A DNA stretch of 64,000 nt, taken from contig NZ_CP064056.1 in NCBI RefSeq assembly GCF_015775975.1, positions 2,108,001-2,172,000 of the forward strand, read 5' to 3'. The notes beneath the pieces were generated by a model that saw only the letters and a program-made list of their open reading frames with translations, was not told where the DNA came from and did no database searches. This document shows positions 57,124-64,000 of this stretch, piece after piece; position 1 is the first letter of the stretch, and each line of letters begins with the position of its first letter. Made by a program: the position numbers and the translations under genes. This DNA is from Staphylococcus lloydii. Its GTDB lineage: Bacteria; Bacillota; Bacilli; Staphylococcales; Staphylococcaceae.

Positions 57124-57999
57124 TTATTTATATAGCGCATCTCGTAAAGATTTTAAACCATCATCAATGCGAGGTCCTGGGCGTGAAATTTGATCGCCAT
57201 TTACCGCTTTAATATCATTATTTTTCACTGCATTTATCTTTTCAAAGCCACCACGTTGTTTGACCATTTTTTTGTATTCAGCTTCGCTCATGCCCATAGT
57301 TGAAATCATCACGTCAGGATTCTTTTTAATAATGTCTTCCTTACTTACTTTTTTCCATCCTTCTTCGGATGCAAAATCGTTTTTAGCATGCAACTTCGTT
57401 AACATATCATTAAAGAACGTATGTTTACCTGCAGTATATATTTCAGGTTCAGAAGAAACTTCCATAAATACTTTTTGTTTAGGTTTATCTTTAGGCACTG
57501 ATTTTATAACTTTATCGACATTGTCACGCGTTTCTTTAACTAATTTATGCGCTTGTTTTTCTTTATGTACTACTTTACCAACTTGTTCAAATGATGCATA
57601 AGTCTCTTTTAAAGATTGTGCATCTTGAATATAAACTACTTTTACACCGCTTTTTTTCAATGAGTTAAGCACTTTGCCATCAGTAGATTTTTGACTTTCA
57701 TGCGCTAAAATTAAATCTGGCTTCGCCTTTAGTAAAGCTTCTTTATTTAATTTCATAGCGTTAAATTTCTTTTTATTTTTGACATCCTTTGGATAATCAT
57801 CAACCGTTGACACACCAACAATTTTTTTACCTAAACCGAGTTTGTATAAAATTTCAGTATTACTTGGCATTAATGAAATAATTCTATCGTATGATTTGTT
57901 TGATTTATCACTTTGTTTATCATTATTTCCACCACTACATGCACTCAGCAACAATACAACTGCAACTATTAAAAATAATAAATTTCTTGTTTTTCTCAC
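57124..57999 (-). CDS. BtuF/siderophore-type ABC solute-binding lipoprotein
   Basis: A 291-residue helical-backbone binding protein with lipobox LSAC (lipidated Cys21). The first lobe starts with RIISLMPSNTEILYKLGLG, the BtuF-type pattern, and Lys- and Asp-rich segments follow. Its permease partner is the next gene down. The substrate is probably an iron siderophore or a corrinoid; the motif alone cannot decide. Confidence 0.85.
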   Translation of the reverse strand: MRKTRNLLFLIVAVVLLLSACSGGNNDKQSDKSNKSYDRIISLMPSNTEILYKLGLGKKIVGVSTVDDYPKDVKNKKKFNAMKLNKEALLKAKPDLILAHESQKSTDGKVLNSLKKSGVKVVYIQDAQSLKETYASFEQVGKVVHKEKQAHKLVKETRDNVDKVIKSVPKDKPKQKVFMEVSSEPEIYTAGKHTFFNDMLTKLHAKNDFASEEGWKKVSKEDIIKKNPDVMISTMGMSEAEYKKMVKQRGGFEKINAVKNNDIKAVNGDQISRPGPRIDDGLKSLRDALYK

Positions 58000-58103
58000 T
58001 TTGTATTCTCCTATTTTTTAGATTAATTTAATAATATCAAACAATTCAAATGATTTCATTGCTATTTTTAATTAAATAAACTATCTAAAAAAACATAAAA
58101 TTA

Positions 58104-58865
58104 CTACCCTTGTTGCTGCACATAGTATTTTATCGCTGCTACTAGATATTCGTGTAAGTTTTCAACTCTATTTTTATTAATAGTTTGTTGGAACCGTACA
58201 TCATTGTCATATGTTTGTGCTATATAAATTAAAAATTGATTATCACAATTAGGTACTTGCTGAGTTAAAATTGCTTCTAATTTCGGAATAAGTTTCGCTA
58301 TGTCTTCAGTAGCTTTATTTTTTAATACTAACGAATTTACATCATCAAAAAATGCATCAAATTGAGCTTTTGTCTGCTGATTATTTTGCTCACGCTCTTT
58401 TTTATTCATGCCTTCTCTTTGTAGATCAAATGATTGATAATATTTGGTATTTGCGTATTTTAATTGTGCTTCTTTCGTATATTGTTGTTCCACATTAAAC
58501 GCTCCTATATTTTCTTCCTGCAATGCTTGTTGTGGTGTATTTTTAAAGTGTTCATCTAAGCATTTTAATATATTCGTTAAGTTATCTCATTGTTGCTTTA
58601 CATTATTATAGCTTGCTTTAAGCATATTATTTTTGTGCTGTTCGTTTGCTTCAAAATACATTTCAATTTGCGACAACGACAATCCTAATTCTTTCAAAAA
58701 TATAATCGACTGTAACTTGCGTATATTATCTGAATCATATAAGCGATAACCATTGTTTTCAATATGGTTAGGTATAACGAGCTCGATATCATGATAATAA
58801 TGTAATGTTCGTTTACTTATGTGCACGATTTCCGCCACTTCTTTAGTCGTAAATAATTTTTTCAT
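58104..58865 (-). pseudogene. MerR-family regulator with TipAS domain, broken by one TGA
   Basis: Two pieces in the same frame, 58587-58865 and 58104-58523, are separated by a single TGA at 58589-58587, between codons for Gln-Gln and Asp-Asn. Read through, they give an intact protein of about 253 residues: an N-terminal MerR helix-turn-helix (FTTKEVAEIVHISKRTLHYY), a linker and a TipAS-like C-terminal domain. CGA to TGA would be one transition. The downstream piece has no ribosome binding site. The N-terminal 92 residues could still bind DNA as a truncated protein. Confidence 0.8.
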
Positions 58866-58924
58866 GTAAGTTCACCTCTTACTTCAAACTATGCACTATG
58901 ACGTAACGTTACAGTCAATAACTT

Positions 58925-59563
58925 TTATCTAATAAAATATGCCTCTAAAAATTGCAGCTTTTGTTGTTCGTTTTTATTAAAATATTGCTTGCCAAAATTA
59001 TCTAATAAAGCATGAAACTCATTTGCATCTTGAGCAGTAAAACTTGACGGTAATACGATTTGTTTACGTAATTGTTCATAGTTATTCGTGCGATCATACC
59101 CTAATTTATAAAAAATCCTACGTGTATAACTATCTGGAATAAAGACTGGCACCTCAAAAATATAAACGAGTAACACATCCGCCGTTTCATTACCAATGCC
59201 TTTTATGTTTAGTAAATTTGTTCTCAATTCATCATGATAATATGCTTTAATTTCTTTATAATCAAATTGAAATCGTGCCATCCAAGTCAGCACAGATTTT
59301 ATCGTTTGAGCCTTAGATCTATAAAAACCACTTGATTTAATTATATCTTGTAATGCCTCATCTGATAATTGCAGTATGCTATCTGGCGCTAATTGTGTGT
59401 GTTGTTCTAATTTTTCTATAGCATGCGCCGCGTTTCTCCAATTTGTATTTTGTACTAATATTGCCCCTAAAACTATTTCTATTTTAGTTCGAGCTGGCCA
59501 CCAATGTTGAGCGCCCATATGTTTATATAAAATGTCGTATAAAGCTGTTACATTTAACATCAT
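58925..59563 (-). CDS. Endonuclease III/MagIII-like DNA glycosylase
   Basis: A 212-residue HhH-GPD family protein. The helix-hairpin-helix is LLNIKGIGNETADVLLV, and the catalytic Asp is in PDSYTRRI. The Lys of endonuclease III (HhH) is Glu here, the pattern of monofunctional glycosylases such as MagIII that remove alkylated bases. No iron-sulphur Cys cluster is present. The start may be the second Met (59560). It is on the same strand as argS and ends near the MerR pseudogene. Confidence 0.82.
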   Translation of the reverse strand: MMLNVTALYDILYKHMGAQHWWPARTKIEIVLGAILVQNTNWRNAAHAIEKLEQHTQLAPDSILQLSDEALQDIIKSSGFYRSKAQTIKSVLTWMARFQFDYKEIKAYYHDELRTNLLNIKGIGNETADVLLVYIFEVPVFIPDSYTRRIFYKLGYDRTNNYEQLRKQIVLPSSFTAQDANEFHALLDNFGKQYFNKNEQQKLQFLEAYFIR

Positions 59564-59587
59564 TTGCCCTCTCTTTGTATAAAATAA

Positions 59588-59622
59588 AAAGACTAAGACA
59601 TACCTTGATGTCTTAGCCTATA
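59588..59622 (-). terminator. Terminator of argS
   Basis: Stem of 11 bp with one G-U pair (59591-59601 with 59608-59618), A-run giving a T-run on the minus strand. Confidence 0.75.
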
Positions 59623-59655
59623 TTATCATATTGCTAAAATACGATGCTTTGTTAA

Positions 59656-61323
59656 TTACATCGATTCAGGTGCATGAACACCTACTAAATTTAACGCATT
59701 GTGTAACGTTATTTTCACGGCCTCTATTAAAGCAACAAGCGCAGTTGTTTTAGCTTCATCATCAGTTAATACTTTTTCATCATTGTAGAATTTATGGAAA
59801 TGCGAAGCTAAATCTTGAATATAATTTGTAATACGATGAGGCGCGCGATGGTTTGCAGCACTCTCAATTGTAGGTTCAAAGTCAGCTACTTTTTTCAACA
59901 ATTCTATTGCTTTGTCGTTTGTAATCAATGAAAAATCTGCATCTACAGTTGGTTTAATCCCTCTATCTGCTGCTTGTTTTAAAATTGAACAAATACGTGC
60001 ATGTGCATATTGCGCATAATAAACTGGATTATCTTGCGATTCTTGTTTAGCTAATTCCATATCAAAATCAAAATGAGTATCAGAGCTACGCATTGTTAAG
60101 AAATAACGTGCTGCATCTACACCTACTTCGTCCATAATTTCACGTAACGTAATAGCATTTCCTGTACGTTTACTCATTTTAACTTCTTGACCATCTTGCA
60201 TTAAACGTACAATTTGCATGATTTGAATTTCTAAACGGTCACTATCTACACCAAATGTTTCCATTGACGCTTTTAAACGATTAATATAACCGTGATGATC
60301 TGCACCAAATAAGTCTATTAAAATATCATTACCACGTTGTATTTTATCGAAATGATAAGCAATATCCGGCAAGAAATAAGTATAAGTACCATCTTGTTTA
60401 ATTAGCACTCTGTCTTTATCATCTTTAAAGTCAGTAGTACGTAACCAAGTAGCACCGTCTTTTTCATATGTGTAACCTAAGTCAGCCATTTTATTTAACA
60501 CTTCAGTAATTTCATTTTGTTCGTAAAGTGAAGTTTCGCTAAACCAACTATCATAATTGATATTGAAATCTGCTAAGTCTTTTCTTAATTTTTCCATTTC
60601 ATAAGAAACACCTAGTTGTCTAAATGTTTTAACACGTTCATCTTCTGGTAAATCTTTAAGTTCAGGTTGTTTTTCTGCTAAATCTTTACCAATGTTAATA
60701 ATATCTTTACCATGATAGCCATCTGCAGGCATTTCATGATTCGTATCACCTAATGCTTCAAAATAACGTGCTTCAATTGAACGTGCTAAGTTTGTAATTT
60801 GATTACCTGCATCATTAATGTAATATTCTCTAGTTACATCATATCCTGCCGCTTCTAATAAATTACATAACGTGTCACCTACTGCAGCGTTACGTGCATG
60901 GCCAATATGTAAATCGCCAGTTGGATTAGCTGACACATACTCTACAAGAACACGCTCTTTACTATTAGGAGCCACGTGGCCAAAATCATCGCCTTTGTTA
61001 ATAGCTTCTGGTATCACTTCAGTCAAATATGAATTATCTAAATAAAAGTTAATAAATCCAGGTCCCGCAATAGCTACTTCTTTAACATGTGCTTTTGTAG
61101 TATCTAAATTATCAACGATAGCTTGTGCAATTTCACGAGGATTACGTTTTGCTAATTTAGTTAATACCATCGCTATATTTGAAGCATAATCTCCATTTTT
61201 ATTATCTTTTGGCGTTTCGATTTTAACTTCAGGCATCTCGCTCGCATCAATAAGTTGAGCCTGTTCGATGCTATTTTTAATTTCATCAATAAGTGTTTGT
61301 TTCACTTGATCAATTATGTTCAT
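59656..61323 (-). CDS. argS: Arginyl-tRNA synthetase
   Basis: About 555 residues from the ATG at 61323. The N-terminal Add-1 domain (about 1-100), the class I HIGH signature at 139-142 ([10 protein letters not shown]) and the KMSKR loop (VKMSKRTG) are all present, with the C-terminal anticodon domain from about 420. It charges tRNA-Arg. The start lies inside the end of the DUF1934 gene (14-base overlap), the same coupling as in Bacillus. Confidence 0.95.
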   Translation of the reverse strand: MNIIDQVKQTLIDEIKNSIEQAQLIDASEMPEVKIETPKDNKNGDYASNIAMVLTKLAKRNPREIAQAIVDNLDTTKAHVKEVAIAGPGFINFYLDNSYLTEVIPEAINKGDDFGHVAPNSKERVLVEYVSANPTGDLHIGHARNAAVGDTLCNLLEAAGYDVTREYYINDAGNQITNLARSIEARYFEALGDTNHEMPADGYHGKDIINIGKDLAEKQPELKDLPEDERVKTFRQLGVSYEMEKLRKDLADFNINYDSWFSETSLYEQNEITEVLNKMADLGYTYEKDGATWLRTTDFKDDKDRVLIKQDGTYTYFLPDIAYHFDKIQRGNDILIDLFGADHHGYINRLKASMETFGVDSDRLEIQIMQIVRLMQDGQEVKMSKRTGNAITLREIMDEVGVDAARYFLTMRSSDTHFDFDMELAKQESQDNPVYYAQYAHARICSILKQAADRGIKPTVDADFSLITNDKAIELLKKVADFEPTIESAANHRAPHRITNYIQDLASHFHKFYNDEKVLTDDEAKTTALVALIEAVKITLHNALNLVGVHAPESM

Positions 61324-61738
61324 TTTCACTTTGCTCCTTATAAGTAATTTCAAATTGGTATGTGCCCATCTTCTCTTCCTCTTGCCATAGATCATAATGT
61401 ACTTTTAATTTGCCACCATGGTCAGTTACAAAATGTAAAATAGAGTGTGTGCGTACTGTCAATGGTATACGTCCGCCACCTACTTCATATAACGTAAAAG
61501 TATCTTCACCTTCTACAAAATGAAGATTCATATTAATATCACCTTTACGTATAATTTTTACGCCCGATTGCTCAATTTTAATCGTAACTTTCACTGTAGC
61601 GTCATCAATAACTTCTTGATAGCGTATAAATTCAGCATTACGTTTTGACCAAGTCCCTTGAGTTTTAAATGAAAACTTATTCTTTTCATCTAATTGTTTA
61701 ACCACTTGTTTTGTTTGTATATCCACATTGTAGTCCAA
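61310..61738 (-). CDS. DUF1934 family beta-barrel protein
   Basis: About 142 residues if the TTG at 61738 is the start, with AGGGTG nine bases before it; GTG codons at 61750 and 61774 are alternatives. The family (Bacillus YwiB) forms a calycin-like barrel. Its function is unknown. Its end overlaps argS, and the pair is conserved in Firmicutes. Confidence 0.85.
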   Translation of the reverse strand: MDYNVDIQTKQVVKQLDEKNKFSFKTQGTWSKRNAEFIRYQEVIDDATVKVTIKIEQSGVKIIRKGDINMNLHFVEGEDTFTLYEVGGGRIPLTVRTHSILHFVTDHGGKLKVHYDLWQEEEKMGTYQFEITYKEQSENEHN

Positions 61739-61831
61739 TGCTCGTTTCACCCTAATCTCATTAAAATAATACACACAATTATAGCATAATTTATATAGCC
61801 AATACAGTTGTGATATTGTGTAGCAATAATA

Positions 61832-61962
61832 AAGAAGCTAAGTATAAATTAAGTTAGCTACACATAAGGGTTCAACTAAATTTTTATTGTTCGGTTGAAT
61901 TTTATTTATAGCCAAATCATCTTAGAGTTAAAAGTTAATCTAAGATATTTACTTAGCTTCTT
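61832..61962 (-). other. Nested hairpin element between DUF1934 and ywhD-like genes
   Basis: Outer 13-bp perfect arms (61832-61844 with 61950-61962) enclose two smaller hairpins, TTCAAC with GTTGAA (61871-61899) and ATCTTAGA with TCTAAGAT (61919-61946). It may be the terminator of the ywhD-like gene or a folded RNA element. Confidence 0.5.
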
Positions 61963-61967
61963 ATATT

Positions 61968-62513
61968 TTATTCTGTTGCTAATGCTTGATGTAATTCTTC
62001 GGTAGAATTATGCCACATTTCAGCATTATGTTGTGCTAAAAATTCTCTTAAGACTTTTTTATTTTCGTCACCAATTTGATCAACAACAATTTGTCGCTTC
62101 ATTGATTTATCCATCATGTTAACGTGTTCGGGCATACTCTTATACCCACGTCTAATCTTTTTGTTAACCATTAAATAACAAGCTGTTACACCAGCATAAT
62201 AAGGTCCATTTTCGCCACGTTCAGTCGTAACCCAACATAACCAATATTCTTTAGCACCTTCAACATTTACTGTATCTTTTTCTTTGATCCATTTTACGCC
62301 TTTTTCTACGCTAGCGCGTGCGTGCATACCGCCAATATCAATAAATGCCTCTTTGTTTTCTACATCTATAAATACTGGCGCGATATTATCTAAACTAATG
62401 GAACCAATGTTTGTTCCTTTATGCCCATCTAGTGGATCATTTTTTATAATATTAAATTTAAAGCCGTTATTTTCAGCCACTAAGTGTGCACCTCCAATAT
62501 TTATCTTTATCAC
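61968..62513 (-). CDS. YwhD family protein
   Basis: A 181-residue soluble protein of the Bacillus YwhD family, with FNIIKNDPLDGHKGTNIGS near residues 20-38 and MHARASVEKGVKWI near 64-77. Function unknown. It belongs to the conserved Firmicutes neighbourhood with DUF1934 and argS. Confidence 0.85.
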   Translation of the reverse strand: MIKINIGGAHLVAENNGFKFNIIKNDPLDGHKGTNIGSISLDNIAPVFIDVENKEAFIDIGGMHARASVEKGVKWIKEKDTVNVEGAKEYWLCWVTTERGENGPYYAGVTACYLMVNKKIRRGYKSMPEHVNMMDKSMKRQIVVDQIGDENKKVLREFLAQHNAEMWHNSTEELHQALATE

Positions 62514-62554
62514 TTATAACAATCTTAAAATATATCATTATACATAACAATATT

Positions 62555-63853
62555 TTAGTTTAATTCGTTTAAAATACTTATAATGGCGTTGCGTACATTA
62601 TCATCTGTAACATCGCTAATTAATTCTTTCGGATAATATAGTTTATAGTCTTCCCTATTAATCCCAGTAATGCTAGAAATAACCAAGGATTCATTACTTA
62701 TCTCTCTAATTGTGCCATTTCTTCTAAGCAAGTGTATCGGTTGTCGATTAGAACCTGGACGATCATAATCATAAGGCAAATCAGTAAATGACTCACTAAC
62801 GAAGTAATAATTTGGATCTATACCTGCTTGGACAAATAAATCAGTCAGTTCCGTAATTGTAATAATTGAACCGTCAAATGGCATGTATTTAAATAAGTCT
62901 CTGTTAATAAACCTACGTGCTAAATCACTTAAAATAGCATCGTCTTCATTTACCCACGCTTTTAAATAATATTGCACTACCACTTCATCCAAATCTATAT
63001 ACTGTGCGATAGTTACCGTCTCCTCAAAGAATGGGATGAAGTCGGTCGGGTACATTTTAAACTGATACCCTTCATTGTAAAGTTGTTTAGCGCGTTTCAG
63101 ACAGTTATTTAATAACACTTCTCCCCCTCTACTTACGGGATGGAAATATATTTGCCAATACATTTGATAACGACTCATGATAAAGTTTTCTACAGCGTGC
63201 ATACCGCTCTCTTTAATTAATACTTCATCTTTAGACGGACGCATTAGTCTCAAAATACGTTCCATATCAAATTGACCGTAAGATACGCCTGTAAAATAGG
63301 CATCTCTTTGTAAATAGTCCATTCTATCGGCATCAATTTGTGATGATATCATTGAAATGACTAACTTATTGTCATGTGTTTTATTTATTACATCTGCCAC
63401 TTCTTGTGGAAACGTTGGAGAAACACGTGAAAGCACTTCATTCACTTCAGTAGGGCCTGTAATAATAGCTTGAGTAAAAACTTCATGATCTGTATTAAAT
63501 ATCTTTTCAAAACTATGAGAAAACGGACCATGACCTAAATCGTGCAACAATGCTGCACACAAAGCTAAAGGCGCATCCTTATCATCCCACGCCTCTCTAC
63601 CAGAAAATGATTCATCTATGAGTCGACGTACGATTTCATATACACCCAACGAGTGGCCAAAACGGCTATGCTCTGCAGTGTGAAATGATAGATATAAGGT
63701 TCCCAATTGTTTAATTCTTCTCAAGCGTTGAAACTCTTTAGTTTTAATCAAATCCCAAATGATTTGATTTTTGACATGAATATATCTATGAATAGGGTCT
63801 TTGAACACTTTTTCTTCTGGTAATTGTTGTGAAGCATATGTTGAATAAGTCAA
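62555..63853 (-). CDS. HD domain phosphohydrolase (YwfO/dGTPase-like)
   Basis: About 432 residues from the TTG at 63853; AGGAGG lies six bases upstream, inside what an earlier GTG start would translate. The metal-binding HD motif is visible as HSRFGHSLGVYEIV, then LLHDLGHGPFSH, with the distant Asp in DADRMDYL. Such proteins hydrolyse nucleoside triphosphates to nucleoside and triphosphate; the Bacillus relative YwfO is a dNTPase-like enzyme. The substrate here is inferred from family only. Confidence 0.88.
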   Translation of the reverse strand: MTYSTYASQQLPEEKVFKDPIHRYIHVKNQIIWDLIKTKEFQRLRRIKQLGTLYLSFHTAEHSRFGHSLGVYEIVRRLIDESFSGREAWDDKDAPLALCAALLHDLGHGPFSHSFEKIFNTDHEVFTQAIITGPTEVNEVLSRVSPTFPQEVADVINKTHDNKLVISMISSQIDADRMDYLQRDAYFTGVSYGQFDMERILRLMRPSKDEVLIKESGMHAVENFIMSRYQMYWQIYFHPVSRGGEVLLNNCLKRAKQLYNEGYQFKMYPTDFIPFFEETVTIAQYIDLDEVVVQYYLKAWVNEDDAILSDLARRFINRDLFKYMPFDGSIITITELTDLFVQAGIDPNYYFVSESFTDLPYDYDRPGSNRQPIHLLRRNGTIREISNESLVISSITGINREDYKLYYPKELISDVTDDNVRNAIISILNELN

Positions 63854-63879
63854 ATTTGTCCTCCTGTTCACTCACAATG

Positions 63880-64000
63880 TTAATTTAACGTTTTATACAT
63901 AAGCGCTAAATTCATCGTTTCACCATACATAACATGATTATAAGAGCGCAAAATTTCAAACCCTTTATTTTTATAGAAATTTACTGCTTCTTCATTTTGA
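63880..64000 (-). CDS. GNAT family acetyltransferase, 3' end only
   Basis: Only the last 39 codons are in the window. They read QNEEAVNFYKNKGFEIL, the typical GNAT beta-bulge motif, then end at TAA (63882-63880). The start lies beyond base 64000. Confidence 0.7.
   Translation of the reverse strand, partial: QNEEAVNFYKNKGFEILRSYNHVMYGETMNLALMYKTLN

Noticed and set aside
58000..58103. Fur box upstream of the binding lipoprotein
   Set aside because: Only a weak imperfect palindrome was seen near 58045-58060; matches are too few.

Overview
The window looks like chromosomal core DNA of a coagulase-negative Staphylococcus. It is AT-rich with strong AGGAGG-type ribosome binding sites. It carries genes recognisable as staphylococcal: sarA, graXRS, abcA/pbp4, the tar wall teichoic acid genes, mntABC/mntR, the mnhA2-G2 antiporter, fhuCBG and dhaKLM. 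From memory, the gene order follows the same block of the S. aureus chromosome, read here in inverted orientation. I saw no tRNA, rRNA, IS element, prophage or CRISPR array. The species cannot be fixed from these data.

Layout. (1) 1-9.9 kb: transporters, a LysR regulator, a DUF402 protein, a MetE-like methyltransferase, a cupin, a YebC protein, a Bax-inhibitor-like membrane protein and a LysM-CHAP wall hydrolase. (2) 10-16.4 kb: a Pit phosphate transporter with its DUF47 partner, the GraXRS antimicrobial-peptide sensing system, an acetyltransferase and an esterase. The ABC transporter VraFG, which normally follows graS, is not here. (3) 16.7-24.9 kb: the PTS-dependent dihydroxyacetone kinase dhaKLM with a cre site, ferrichrome uptake fhuCBG with Fur boxes, a YitT protein, an apparent small RNA (position and size suggest RsaD) and a NupC nucleoside transporter. 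(4) 25-35 kb: abcA and pbp4 back to back, then wall teichoic acid synthesis and export (tarD, tagX, tarB, tarG, tarH, tarA). A second TarG-like permease lies between tarH and tarA. (5) 35-48 kb: an M50-like protease, MntR and MntABC manganese uptake with a structured 3' UTR, a CPA1 antiporter and the seven-gene Mnh2 antiporter. (6) 48-55 kb: a recombinase-fold protein that has lost catalytic residues, two small DUF proteins, a paired small DMT transporter, an orphan HlyD-type adaptor, sarA, and two alpha/beta-hydrolase-fold proteins with Glu in the nucleophile position. (7) 55-64 kb: a BtuF/BtuC-like binding protein and permease without an ATPase, a MerR/TipAS gene broken by one stop codon, an endonuclease III-like glycosylase, a DUF1934-argS pair, YwhD, an HD phosphohydrolase and the tail of an acetyltransferase.

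Taken together the genes serve the cell envelope and its defence (GraXRS, teichoic acids, PBP4, AbcA, LysM-CHAP, SarA) and metal and ion balance (Fhu, Mnt, Mnh2, CPA1, Pit). I found no wholly new multi-gene system. The best leads are the duplicated teichoic acid permease, the loss of vraFG beside graS, two candidate RNAs (23480-23650 and the mntABC 3' UTR), the catalytically degenerate recombinase and the pair of Glu-nucleophile hydrolases. Family assignments rest on reading motifs and remembered homologues; no database search was run.
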